A stretch of 64,000 bases of DNA, taken from the NCBI RefSeq assembly GCF_000233715.2, contig NC_021184.1, positions 434,001 to 498,000 on the forward strand. The letters are read 5' to 3'. Numbering within the stretch: position 1 is the stretch's first letter; each line of letters starts with the position of its first letter. The notes under the pieces were generated by a model, which saw only the letters and a program-made list of their open reading frames with translations, was not told the DNA's origin and ran no database searches. The translations under genes and the position numbers were made by a program. Shown here piece after piece: positions 8,944 through 17,520 of the stretch. Origin of the DNA: Desulfoscipio gibsoniae DSM 7213. GTDB lineage: Bacteria; Bacillota; Desulfotomaculia; Desulfotomaculales; Desulfallaceae.

Positions 8944-9720
8944 ATGGGTTACTCTAACTTGCTGTTAGAAAAAGAAAATGGCATAGCCCTGCTTACCCTG
9001 AACCGGCCTGAGGTGAATAATGCCCTGGATCGACAGACCTGGCTCGAGTTAGGTGAGGCTATCAAAGAAGTTCAGGCAGATGTAAGCGTTCGGGTGCTGA
9101 TTATTACCGGCGCCGGAGAACGGGCGTTTGCCGCCGGGGCTGATGTTAGGTGGTTAAAAGAGCGTCCCCCGTTGGATCTGCTTGAACGCGGCCCACAGGC
9201 CATCATGTGTGAGTTGGAAAGGATGCCTAAACCGGTAATCGCTGCCATCAACGGTTATGCCCTTGGAGGCGGCTGCGAATTGGCCATGGCTTGTGACGTT
9301 CGCATAGCATGTGAAAAAGCCAAATTTGGTCAACCGGAGATTAACCTGGGAATTCTGCCCGGGGGCGGAGGCACACAACGCCTGTCACAATTAGTGGGCA
9401 AGGGCAAGGCCAAGGAACTTATTTTTACAGGGGATATAATTGATGCCCGTGAAGCCGAGAAAATTGGTCTGGTCAATAAAGTAGTGCCGGCGGAACAATT
9501 AATGAGTACGGCCATGGATATGGCCAGAAAAATGGCCGGCAAAAGTCCGGTGGCACTTCGTGTGGTCAAGTCGGTAATTGATGTGGGCACGGGAACTGAT
9601 TTTGTTACAGCACTGGCTTTTGAACAATTTGGGCAAACGATTTTATGGGGAACAGAGGACAGGGTAGAGGGCATGGAAGCTTTTTTATCAAAACGCTCAG
9701 CTAAGTTCACAGGTAAATAA
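8944..9720 (+). CDS. Enoyl-CoA hydratase (crotonase family)
   Basis: A 258-residue crotonase with the oxyanion-hole segments AFAAGADV and GYALGGGCE and both catalytic glutamates (in GGGCELAMACD and in GQPEINLGILPGGGG). It should therefore be a true hydratase making 3-hydroxyacyl-CoA. It sits 31 nt after the dehydrogenase at 8034, with a GGAGGTG ribosome binding site, so hydratase and dehydrogenase would be made together. The substrate may be an aliphatic or alicyclic enoyl-CoA. Confidence 0.88.
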   Translation: MGYSNLLLEKENGIALLTLNRPEVNNALDRQTWLELGEAIKEVQADVSVRVLIITGAGERAFAAGADVRWLKERPPLDLLERGPQAIMCELERMPKPVIAAINGYALGGGCELAMACDVRIACEKAKFGQPEINLGILPGGGGTQRLSQLVGKGKAKELIFTGDIIDAREAEKIGLVNKVVPAEQLMSTAMDMARKMAGKSPVALRVVKSVIDVGTGTDFVTALAFEQFGQTILWGTEDRVEGMEAFLSKRSAKFTGK

Positions 9721-9811
9721 CAGACCTTAAATAAGTATAAAGAATTTTTTGAATTAACAAAGTATTAAAAAATAATTTAACCGGGTTGGTTTTCTAAAGG
9801 AGGTGAAAACA

Positions 9812-10591
9812 TTGAGTAACATGCTTTTATATGAAGAATTAGAAAATAAAGTGGCCGTGCTGACAATTAACCGTCCGGACAAGTTAAACGCCCTAAATAT
9901 CAGTTTACTCCAGGAACTGGCTTCTACCCTGGAACGCATTGAGCAAAGCGATATACGGGTAGTTGTTATTACTGGAGCGGGAACAAAGGCCTTTGTGGCA
10001 GGCGCTGACCTGGAAGAGATTGCCGCTTGTTCACCTTTCGAATTATGGAGCTTTCTCCGGCAGGGACAGAATGTTTTGCGCCTTATTGAAGGATTGAGTA
10101 AACCAGTGATCACTGCCATTAACGGTATTGCTCTGGGTGGCGGTTTTGAGCTGGCCTTGGCCTGTTCGCTCCGCATTGCCGGGGAGAAGTCCTATTTTGC
10201 CTTTCCGGAGGCAAGTCTGGGTTTGATGCCGGGGTTTGGCGGAACCCAGAGACTACCAAAGGCTATCGGGAAAACAGTGGCTTTGGAATACCTTTTGACA
10301 GGGTCCAAATTAAGCGCGGAGGAGGCCTATCGCCTTGGTTTAATTAACAAAGTGGTTAAAATAGATGAACTTCGCTCTAAAGCGCTGGAAATGGCCAACA
10401 AAATTGCTAATCAGTCACCTGCGGCTGTGCGTTTTATTCTCCAGTCTGTCCAGGGCGGGTATGAACTGGCAGGGGAGCGTGGTGAACTGTTAGAGGCCGG
10501 ACTGACTGCTCTGTGTAGTGCTACGGAAGATAGTCGTGAAGGTTTGGCCGCTTTTAAAGAAAGAAGAAAGCCTGTTTTTACAGGATGTTAA
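9812..10591 (+). CDS. Enoyl-CoA hydratase (crotonase family), second copy
   Basis: The start is TTG at 9812, eight nt after AGGAGG. A GTG at 9803 lies inside that ribosome binding site and was rejected. The protein has AFVAGADLEEI, GIALGGGFELALAC and FPEASLGLMPGFGGTQ, so both catalytic glutamates are present. It is clearly diverged from the neighbour at 8944, which suggests a different acyl-CoA substrate, for example a cyclic dienoyl- or enoyl-CoA. A ring hydratase similar to BamR is possible but cannot be claimed from motifs alone. Confidence 0.85.
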   Translation: MSNMLLYEELENKVAVLTINRPDKLNALNISLLQELASTLERIEQSDIRVVVITGAGTKAFVAGADLEEIAACSPFELWSFLRQGQNVLRLIEGLSKPVITAINGIALGGGFELALACSLRIAGEKSYFAFPEASLGLMPGFGGTQRLPKAIGKTVALEYLLTGSKLSAEEAYRLGLINKVVKIDELRSKALEMANKIANQSPAAVRFILQSVQGGYELAGERGELLEAGLTALCSATEDSREGLAAFKERRKPVFTGC

Positions 10592-10632
10592 TGTAAGTTT
10601 ACATCTATAAAAAATTATTAGGAGGGTTAGTA

Positions 10633-11490
10633 ATGGAAATAAAAAGCGTATTGGTTGTTGGTGCGGGGCAAATGGGTAGCGGTATTGCCCAGGTATGTGT
10701 GCAAGGGGGTTGCCAGGTATTTTTCTATGATAGTAACCCAGACGCTATGAAAAAAGGTGTGGCTATCATCGACAAGTTTTTAACCAGTTCAATGAATAAA
10801 GGTAAGTACACACCTGAACAGAAACAAGCAATGATGGATAATATCAAGTTGATTGCCAATTATGAGGAAGCCAAGGAAGCTGACCTGGTCATTGAAGCAG
10901 TAGTCGAAAATATGGCGGCCAAACAGCAGGTTCACGCCGAACTTGACGCAGTTATGAAGCCGGAGGCAATCCTGTCCTCTTGTACCTCGGCGCTGCCCAT
11001 CAGCGAAATGGGATCAGTAACCAAGCGACAAAACAAATTTATCGGTATTCACTTCCATAACCCTGTGCCGGTCATGAAAATAGTGGAATTGATCAGAGGC
11101 CTTGAGACTGACGATGAGACTTATCAAATATCAGATAAATTCGTCCGCAAGCTAAATAAGACACCGGTGGTAGTCAAGGATGTGCCCGGTTTTATCACCA
11201 ACCGCGTAAAAATACCGGAACTGGTCGAAGCAATTCGTGCTTTATCCGAGGGGATTGCTACGGCGGAAGATATTGATACAGCCTTTAGGGAAGGGTTTAA
11301 CTACCCGTTTGGGCCACTTCAGTTATGTGATTTCATTGGTTTAGACACCTTGCTCCACATTATGGACGACTTATACGCCAACTATGCAGACACGCGTTAT
11401 TTTGCGCCGCCTTTGCTGAGAAAGAAGGTAGCACTTGGTCACTTGGGCCGCAAAACCGGTCGTGGTATTTATGATTACTCTGCAAAATAA
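10633..11490 (+). CDS. 3-hydroxyacyl-CoA dehydrogenase, second copy
   Basis: The protein begins MEIKSVLVVGAGQMGSGIAQ (NAD-binding), has IGIHFHNPVPVMKIVELI with the catalytic His, and ends GHLGRKTGRGIYDY. At 285 residues it matches the family. A GGAGGG ribosome binding site precedes the ATG. With the hydratase at 9812 it forms a second hydratase-dehydrogenase pair in the operon, so two different 3-hydroxyacyl-CoA species are probably oxidised in this pathway. Confidence 0.87.
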   Translation: MEIKSVLVVGAGQMGSGIAQVCVQGGCQVFFYDSNPDAMKKGVAIIDKFLTSSMNKGKYTPEQKQAMMDNIKLIANYEEAKEADLVIEAVVENMAAKQQVHAELDAVMKPEAILSSCTSALPISEMGSVTKRQNKFIGIHFHNPVPVMKIVELIRGLETDDETYQISDKFVRKLNKTPVVVKDVPGFITNRVKIPELVEAIRALSEGIATAEDIDTAFREGFNYPFGPLQLCDFIGLDTLLHIMDDLYANYADTRYFAPPLLRKKVALGHLGRKTGRGIYDYSAK

Positions 11491-11521
11491 GCCTAAACGT
11501 TCTTTTGACCATAAAACTATA

Positions 11522-11565
11522 ACCTATAACCAGTTGCCGGCAATATCCGGCAACTGGTTATAGGT
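11522..11565. terminator. Perfect 19-bp intercistronic hairpin
   Basis: ACCTATAACCAGTTGCCGG is followed by a 6-nt loop and its exact reverse complement. There is no T-run, so it may be an mRNA stabiliser or partial attenuator rather than a full terminator. It separates the second hydratase/dehydrogenase pair from the crotonase gene at 11620. Confidence 0.6.
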
Positions 11566-11579
11566 GGGGAAACAGTAGT

Positions 11580-11605
11580 AGTCAAAAACTAGTTAGTTTC
11601 TGACT
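11580..11605 (+). promoter_or_regulatory. Hairpin abutting the ribosome binding site of the 11620 gene
   Basis: AGTCA and AAACT pair with AGTTT and TGACT around a 4-nt loop with one A-C mismatch. The stem ends exactly where the AGGAGG site begins (11606). It could modulate translation or protect a processed 5' end. Confidence 0.4.
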
Positions 11606-11619
11606 AGGAGGTAGTTCTT

Positions 11620-12402
11620 GTGGATTTTAAAACCATTCAACTTGAGATAGTAGATTCTGTTGGGGTAATTTACCTAAACCAACCGGAATCCCGTAATGCC
11701 TTAAGTCTGGAGATGCGGGAAGAATTAAGGGTGGCAATGGAAGGCTGGGCACGGGAAGCAGGGGTAAAAGTAATTATAATTACCGGTAAGGGGGCGGCTT
11801 TTTGCGCCGGTGGGGACATACGGACGATGGGTAACTTTAAACCAACCCAAGGTCGCGAACGTATGAAAAACGTCCACCGGTTTGTAATGACTTTACGCAA
11901 TCTGGAAAAGCCAATCATTGCAGCGGTTAACGGGCCTGCTTTTGGCGCTGGATGGAGCTTGGCCTTATTGTGTGATTTAATTGTTGCTTCGGAAAAGGCC
12001 CGCTTTTCCCTTGCATTCGTCAAAGTAGGGCTAGTCCCTGATTGGGGAAGCATTTATCTGTTGCCCCGAATGATTGGTTTACTAAAGGCCAAGGAGTTAA
12101 TGATGACGGGACGCGCTATAGATGCTGCGGAGGCGTACAACTTGGGTTTGGTAAATAAAGTGGTTCCGCCGGAGCAACTCTTTACGTCGGCAATGGAGTT
12201 GGCACGTGAACTGGCCCAAGGTCCGCCCCTGGCCCTGGGTATGCTTAAGAACCTTGTAAACCGTAGCCCTGAAGTTGGTTTCTTAACATTGCTGGAAGAA
12301 GAGGCACTGGTTCAGGATATTTGCCTGCAAACCGAAGATCACCGTGAAGGGGTCAGAGCCTTTTTTGAAAAACGCAAGCCACGGTTTACCGGTACTTTGT
12401 AA
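11620..12402 (+). CDS. Crotonase-family enoyl-CoA isomerase/hydratase (PaaG-like)
   Basis: The GTG start lies behind AGGAGG. The 260-residue protein has AFCAGGDI and GPAFGAGWSLALLCD for the oxyanion hole, but neither hydratase glutamate is present: Ser stands in the first position and the second region reads FVKVGLVPDWGS. The Asp in VPDWGS is characteristic of PaaG-type and other isomerising crotonases. It is therefore more likely to shift a double bond or act on an unusual enoyl-CoA than to add water. It stands after two hairpins and before the amidohydrolase-like gene. Confidence 0.8.
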   Translation: MDFKTIQLEIVDSVGVIYLNQPESRNALSLEMREELRVAMEGWAREAGVKVIIITGKGAAFCAGGDIRTMGNFKPTQGRERMKNVHRFVMTLRNLEKPIIAAVNGPAFGAGWSLALLCDLIVASEKARFSLAFVKVGLVPDWGSIYLLPRMIGLLKAKELMMTGRAIDAAEAYNLGLVNKVVPPEQLFTSAMELARELAQGPPLALGMLKNLVNRSPEVGFLTLLEEEALVQDICLQTEDHREGVRAFFEKRKPRFTGTL

Positions 12403-12511
12403 CTTTATTTTTTTCGTTATCGCGAAGCACGAGCGTGGCATACCATGGCGTGTTAAATAAAATGCTGGTATTTAGAAGTTCAATGTAAATATTAGGAGGA
12501 GGTATCTTTAA

Positions 12512-13450
12512 ATGTCAGATAAAGATAAGAAGAAAGATATTTCATTGGAAGAAATAAAGGCAATTGATACTATGTGTCGTCCATTTTACCCCAGTACGGA
12601 ACACCTTAAGGCCATGTTTCAAAGTTATGAGTTCCAAACCATGGCGGCTACTACGTTTGGTGGTGTGCTGAAAAAAGCAGGCATAGATAAATTAGAAGAA
12701 GCATGGAAAGCTATGCTTGCCATGGGTGTTAAAGGCTCAATGGATGGTATGCTGGCAGAGATGGAGCAAGTAGGTGTGGAGTATGTATTTATTGACCAGA
12801 TGGTGCAATGGTCCCAGCGTGATCAGAAATATGTAAGCGGTTACGCCACCATTGAAGAGATTGCCGGATGGATTAAGGAATCCGGGGGCAAGGTTGTCGG
12901 TGGTGTGGGCTACAATCCCTTAAAGATAGAAGAAAGCCTTAAAGAAATAGACCGGGCGGTAAAAGATTATAACTTTAAGTATGTTTGGATCCAAACAGGT
13001 AGTTTTGGCTTAAAGTTAAATGATAAAAGATATTATCCCCTATATGCCAAATGCCTGGAATTAGGTATTCCAGTTTGTATGCAAACGGGTCAGTCAGCGG
13101 AACCTCTGCCAACTGATCAATTACGTCCCATGTTTGCCGATGAAGTAGCCATTCATTTCCCCAATCTTGTAATAGTGCTTACTCATACCGGTTGGCCCTG
13201 GGTAAGTGAGTGGATATCTATGGTTTGGCGGCACCCGAACGTTTATGGGAATATTGGTGCTTATATGCCGTCATCCCTTGATCCTGCCCTGGTTCGCTTT
13301 ATGGATGGTCCAGGTAGGCAGAAGGTTCTTTGGGGCACCAATGGTCTTGGACTTACCCGTTGTAAAAAAGAATTATTGGAACTGCCAATTAAAGATGCAT
13401 CTAAGAAAGCTGTTTTATACGATAATGCTCGTCGCGTATTTAGGGTTTAA
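12512..13450 (+). CDS. Amidohydrolase-2-like TIM-barrel protein with degenerate metal site
   Basis: A 312-residue protein of the amidohydrolase-2 (metal-dependent hydrolase/decarboxylase) fold. It can be followed from IDTMCRPF at the first strand through VGGVGYNP, VIVLTHTGWPWVSEW and LWGTNGLG to the C-terminal NARRVF. The first-strand HxH is absent (DTMC is seen) and the usual late Asp (as in FGSDWP) is Asn in GTNGLG; only the strand-6 His looks conserved. It follows the crotonase gene by 109 nt, with an AGGAGGAGG-like site. It could be an enzyme working without the usual metal, or a binding protein. Confidence 0.72.
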   Translation: MSDKDKKKDISLEEIKAIDTMCRPFYPSTEHLKAMFQSYEFQTMAATTFGGVLKKAGIDKLEEAWKAMLAMGVKGSMDGMLAEMEQVGVEYVFIDQMVQWSQRDQKYVSGYATIEEIAGWIKESGGKVVGGVGYNPLKIEESLKEIDRAVKDYNFKYVWIQTGSFGLKLNDKRYYPLYAKCLELGIPVCMQTGQSAEPLPTDQLRPMFADEVAIHFPNLVIVLTHTGWPWVSEWISMVWRHPNVYGNIGAYMPSSLDPALVRFMDGPGRQKVLWGTNGLGLTRCKKELLELPIKDASKKAVLYDNARRVFRV

Positions 13451-13503
13451 CATTTTAGCTAAGAAAATTTTAATATGGGGTTAACAAGGGCGGGGAGTAA
13501 CAG

Positions 13504-13557
13504 ATGGATTTAAAGTTAACGAAAGAACTCAAAATGACACAGGAAATGGTAAAGTAG
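13504..13557 (+). pseudogene. N-terminal stub of an acyl-CoA dehydrogenase
   Basis: After a GGGGAG ribosome binding site an ATG opens a 17-codon frame, MDLKLTKELKMTQEMVK, then TAG. It matches the beginning of the dehydrogenase at 58293 (MDFEFTKEQKMTQEMVR) almost residue for residue. The remainder of the gene is absent. The surrounding 13451-13780 interval holds no other gene, and I saw no sigma-54 promoter of correct spacing there. Confidence 0.7.
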
Positions 13558-13780
13558 AATTGGAAAAAGTATTAATAAAACTGATTTTAACCAAAAATGT
13601 TACATCCCATGCCCTGACTCCGCAAAAAAATAGTATTGATGCGTCGGAAGTGCAGCTCGGTTAGTATTGTTTAATTTGCAGGATGTAGTGTGTACCATCC
13701 TTATATGGGCTATTCTTGCAAATATGAACAAGCTGCGTTGCAAAGCTATGGCTGTGAGATACCCAGAGGGGGTGCAAAAA

Positions 13781-15787
13781 GTGAGGTATGCAGAGACAGG
13801 GTATAATCTGGAAATAGATTTATCCCAAGGAAACATTGAGAAAGTAGAAACCGACCCCAAATTGACCGAACTTCACCTTGGGGGGCTGGGTACTAATGCC
13901 AAAATACTATGGGATAGGGTTCCTCCTGAAGTCGAACCCTTTTCTCCTGATAATTTACTGATATTTGGTACCGGTCTTTTATGTGGCACACCGGCTCCTT
14001 GTGCTAATCGTACCATTGTTACTACCATTTCTCCTCAGACTTTATTAATGGCCTATTCAATGATGGGGGGATTTTTGGGACAGGAGCTGAAACATGCCGG
14101 TTGCGACAAAATAGTGATTCGTGGCAAGTCCCCTGGTCTTGTTTATTTATGGATAAACAATGACAAAGTGGAAATACGTGATGCCAGTCACCTTCAAGGG
14201 AAAGGCACTATTGAAACTGCAGAACTTATTCGACAGGAGTTGAAGGAGCCGGACGCCCAGGTAGCGGCCATTGGTCTGGCTGGTGAAAATAGGGTATTTT
14301 ATGCTTCCATCGAGTCAGACAAATCCAGCGCCAGCCGACAAGGGATAGGCGCTGTTATGGGAGATAAAAGGTTGAAGGCGATAGCAGTTCGTGGAACAAA
14401 GGACATCAATATTGCCCGGCCGGCTGAATTTATGGAGATAAGCAACGAAGTACTGGAATACATACGACACCGGTTGGAAAATCCACTTAAACTACCAGAG
14501 GGCATGCCGGTCATTTTAGGATATCTTGGGATACAAGAGATGTCATTACATGATGAGGAGTGGCATACCACCAATTTTGCCTGGGGTAATGCCCGCCATC
14601 GTAGAAAAGATTTTTGGACAAAGGAAATTGAAGAGAGTTGGAAGGAGACTCAGGAAAAAGCAGTAACACGGTTAGTTGGTTGCTATAACTGCCCGGTTAG
14701 ATGCGGTGGAGCCATATCTCAGCGGGGAATTCGCAGCTACATGATGAAATGTTACTCGAAACTTACTTATACCATGGCAGCCATGTCTGATCTGGATTTT
14801 GGTTTTAAAATTGTTGCTCAAGGCCAGGAGTATGGAGTGGACGGATACACAACCCCCCAGATTATGGCATTTGCCCTTGAGCTTTATGAAGCCGGCATTT
14901 TGACTGACCAGGATATGCCGGGAATGCCGTCCGATAACGAGGGAAGATTTTACTGGTTACTTGATAGAATTGTCCGTCGGGAGGGGATAGGAGATATTTT
15001 AGCAGACGGCACATATTGGGCGGCCAAAAAGATTGGCAAAGGTGCTGAAGCTTTTGCTCATAATAACATTAAGAAACATGAGCAGCTGCCTCTCAAGCTG
15101 GGGATACTGAATCCCATTTATTACCTCATGTATTGTACCAATGAGAAGATAAACATTACCCAAATTGAAGGGCAATTCCCTCAGTCCCCACATCTTAGCA
15201 GAGAGGACAGGGAGGAGTTCGTAAAGGATTGGACCCAGGTTCCTGACGAAAAGTTTAAGGAATATTTTGTAAATTGGGAACCGCGCACCTTCCCTCATTA
15301 TCCACCTCCTGAAGCAGTTTGTGATATCGTAGACTGGCAAGAGGCGATGCATTACATTGATGACGCCACCGGCATCTGCGCAGCTGTGTCATCATTTGTC
15401 CTGAAACCTCCCTATAATATACACAATTTATCGGCTTTAATCTCAACAGCGACCGGACTGGATATTGATAAAGATAAATTATGGGAAATAACCAGGCGAA
15501 ACCGAACTATGATTAGAGCCATTAACGTAAGAAGAGGCATGAGGAGAAAAGATGAGAAACCGCCGGAGGACCATTGGAAAAAGAGATTTCCAGAGCTTGA
15601 AGCCAAGCTCTTAGATGAGTATTACAAATACAAGGGGTGGGATAAAGAGGGTATTCCTACGAAAGAGTTTTTACATGAATTGGGTTTAGATTACGTTATC
15701 GAAGATTTCGAAAAGAGAAGAATCTATTCAAATAATGGTGATACACCTTCCGGAGAGATCCCGGCGGTAAAAGAGAGGGAGGTGTAG
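13781..15787 (+). CDS. bamB: Class II benzoyl-CoA reductase catalytic subunit BamB (tungsten AOR family)
   Basis: The GTG start at 13781 is chosen because GAGGGGG lies just upstream and because the paralogue at 54587 starts at the same residue (MRYAETGY). That gives 668 residues against 669 in the paralogue. The protein is AOR-like throughout. CYNCPVRC near residues 300-308 supplies iron-sulfur ligands, and the N-terminal domain binds the bis-pyranopterin. In known systems BamB carries the tungsten centre that reduces benzoyl-CoA to the cyclic dienoyl-CoA. The order bamB-bamC-bamD-fdhD-bamE-bamF supports this assignment over a simple aldehyde oxidoreductase. Two nt separate it from bamC. Confidence 0.85.
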   Translation: MRYAETGYNLEIDLSQGNIEKVETDPKLTELHLGGLGTNAKILWDRVPPEVEPFSPDNLLIFGTGLLCGTPAPCANRTIVTTISPQTLLMAYSMMGGFLGQELKHAGCDKIVIRGKSPGLVYLWINNDKVEIRDASHLQGKGTIETAELIRQELKEPDAQVAAIGLAGENRVFYASIESDKSSASRQGIGAVMGDKRLKAIAVRGTKDINIARPAEFMEISNEVLEYIRHRLENPLKLPEGMPVILGYLGIQEMSLHDEEWHTTNFAWGNARHRRKDFWTKEIEESWKETQEKAVTRLVGCYNCPVRCGGAISQRGIRSYMMKCYSKLTYTMAAMSDLDFGFKIVAQGQEYGVDGYTTPQIMAFALELYEAGILTDQDMPGMPSDNEGRFYWLLDRIVRREGIGDILADGTYWAAKKIGKGAEAFAHNNIKKHEQLPLKLGILNPIYYLMYCTNEKINITQIEGQFPQSPHLSREDREEFVKDWTQVPDEKFKEYFVNWEPRTFPHYPPPEAVCDIVDWQEAMHYIDDATGICAAVSSFVLKPPYNIHNLSALISTATGLDIDKDKLWEITRRNRTMIRAINVRRGMRRKDEKPPEDHWKKRFPELEAKLLDEYYKYKGWDKEGIPTKEFLHELGLDYVIEDFEKRRIYSNNGDTPSGEIPAVKEREV

Positions 15788-15789
15788 AT

Positions 15790-16323
15790 ATGGGTGAGAA
15801 AAAAAAGAAAATTATCAAAACAATAAAAATTGATGCTGATAAATGCAGTGGTTGTCGGGCATGTGAGGTAATTTGCTCCGCCTTTCACGCTGCGCCGAAA
15901 TATGGCACCACTAACCGGGCCAGGTCCCGTATCCGGCTGATTCGTGACCCGCTAAAAGATATATATGTTCCTGTATATGCGGGTGAGCTTGCTGCAGCCG
16001 AATGTATGGGCAGAGATAAATATGTAATTGATGGAAAGGAATACGACGAGTGTGCCTTTTGCAGGGCTTCCTGCCCATCCAGGGACATTTTCAAAGAACC
16101 CGATTCCGGTCTTCCTCTCAAATGCGATATGTGTGAAGGCGAAAGTGAGCCCTTGTGTGTTAAGTGGTGCTTGCCTAAAGCCCTGACTTACGAAGAGAGA
16201 GAAGAGGAAGTCGAAGAAGAAGTAAAACTGGGCGAGATGGAAATAGGATTGCAAGCATTGGTAGACAAATATGGCTTACAGAAGGTAGTGGAAACTGTTG
16301 TCCAAATGGCACAGAAGGTTTAA
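15790..16323 (+). CDS. bamC: BamC-like ferredoxin subunit
   Basis: A 177-residue polyferredoxin. A first cluster motif CSGCRACEVICSAFH sits near residues 18-32, followed by CAFCRASCPSRDIF and CDMC...CVKWC motifs, for about three [4Fe-4S] clusters. The C-terminal part is acidic and helical. In class II benzoyl-CoA reductases BamC forms the BamBC core and relays electrons between the tungsten site and BamDEF. It starts 2 nt after bamB. The paralogue at 52024-52575 is nearly identical in its cysteine pattern, also paired with a bamB. Confidence 0.85.
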   Translation: MGEKKKKIIKTIKIDADKCSGCRACEVICSAFHAAPKYGTTNRARSRIRLIRDPLKDIYVPVYAGELAAAECMGRDKYVIDGKEYDECAFCRASCPSRDIFKEPDSGLPLKCDMCEGESEPLCVKWCLPKALTYEEREEEVEEEVKLGEMEIGLQALVDKYGLQKVVETVVQMAQKV

Positions 16324-16354
16324 AACACTAATGTGAAGGGAGGGAGTAGAATTC

Positions 16355-17506
16355 GTGGAGATTGAAGCCCCGATCAAAGAGGTCGTCGAAGAAATAAAAG
16401 AGAGCGGTGGAGACGCCGTCAAATTCTGTTACCAATGCGGTAAATGCGATACTGTTTGCCCCTGGAACAAGGTAAGAAAGTTCAGTATGCGCAAACTAAT
16501 CCGGGAAGCGACATTTGGTTTGACCGAGATAGAACACGAAGAGATCTGGCGTTGTACCACCTGCGGCAAGTGCGTTCAGAGATGCCCCAGGGACGTACAG
16601 CAGATCCAAAATATGATTGCATTGCGCAGGATGGCCACGGGATACGGTGTATTTCCCACCGCCATCAAGCCTGTCCGCACCGTAAGCGCAGGCTTAACCG
16701 CAGATGGTAACCCTTTCGGTGAAGATCGCACCAAAAGGGCCCAATGGGCCAAGGGTCACTCTGTAAAAACCTTCGAAGAAGGGATGGAAATATTATATTT
16801 CCCCGGCTGTTACTTAAGCTATGACGCAAGATTAAAGAAAGTAGCTGTTGCCACAGCCAAAATCCTCAACAAGGCAGGGGTGAATTTTGGGATACTGGGA
16901 GCCGAGGAGAATTGCTGCGGTGAAAGCATCCGCAAGACAGGCAATGAGGATTTATTCAAGCAATTAGCCAGGGAAAATATCAAAACCTTTATCGACAACG
17001 GGGTCAAAAAAATCCTTGTTTCTTCCCCTCATTGCTATCACACCTTCAAGAATGAGTATCCCGAATTCAATGTGCACTTTGAGATAGTACATATCTCTCA
17101 GTATATATTCGAACTGATTAATGAGGGAAGGATTCAGATCAGTAAAGAATATGCCAAAAAAATCACCTATCATGACCCCTGTTACCTGGGCCGGCATAAT
17201 GGCATATATGACGAACCACGGGGAGTCTTACAGAAGATACCCGGTTTGGAACTGATCGAAATGCCTGAAGCTCGGGAAGATAGCCTTTGCTGCGGTATGG
17301 GCGGAGGCAGGATCTGGATGGAGACACCAATGTCTGAAAGGTTCGCCAACTTAAGATTAGAACAAGCTATTAGGGGTGGGGCTGAAGAATTGGTTACTGC
17401 CTGCCCATATTGCATTACCAACTTTGAGGATAGCAGGGTAGTCCTGAATTATGATGATGTTATCCAGATTAAGGACATCACGGAGGTCCTCCAAGAAGTT
17501 ATTTAG
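16355..17506 (+). CDS. bamD: BamD-like iron-sulfur protein (HdrBC/HdrD type)
   Basis: GTG start after GGGAGGGAG. The N-terminal ferredoxin domain has FCYQCGKCDTVCPW and CTTCGKCVQRCP. It is followed by two CCG domains (ENCCGESIRKTG and LCCGMGGGR), as in heterodisulfide reductase HdrB/HdrD, which hold noncubane clusters. The length of 383 residues fits BamD. In the class II complex it is proposed to connect BamBC with the flavin-based bifurcating HdrA-like BamE. It lies directly between bamC and fdhD in one operon. Confidence 0.83.
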   Translation: MEIEAPIKEVVEEIKESGGDAVKFCYQCGKCDTVCPWNKVRKFSMRKLIREATFGLTEIEHEEIWRCTTCGKCVQRCPRDVQQIQNMIALRRMATGYGVFPTAIKPVRTVSAGLTADGNPFGEDRTKRAQWAKGHSVKTFEEGMEILYFPGCYLSYDARLKKVAVATAKILNKAGVNFGILGAEENCCGESIRKTGNEDLFKQLARENIKTFIDNGVKKILVSSPHCYHTFKNEYPEFNVHFEIVHISQYIFELINEGRIQISKEYAKKITYHDPCYLGRHNGIYDEPRGVLQKIPGLELIEMPEAREDSLCCGMGGGRIWMETPMSERFANLRLEQAIRGGAEELVTACPYCITNFEDSRVVLNYDDVIQIKDITEVLQEVI

Positions 17507-17520
17507 AGGAGCGGCTAAAC

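Noticed and set aside
9330-10176. Long minus-strand frames across the crotonase genes
   Set aside because: They are antisense shadows of two genes with complete crotonase motifs and good ribosome binding sites.
13733-13747. Sigma-54 promoter in front of bamB
   Set aside because: A TGG...TTGCA-like string exists near here but the spacing is one base short, and no palindrome lies upstream.
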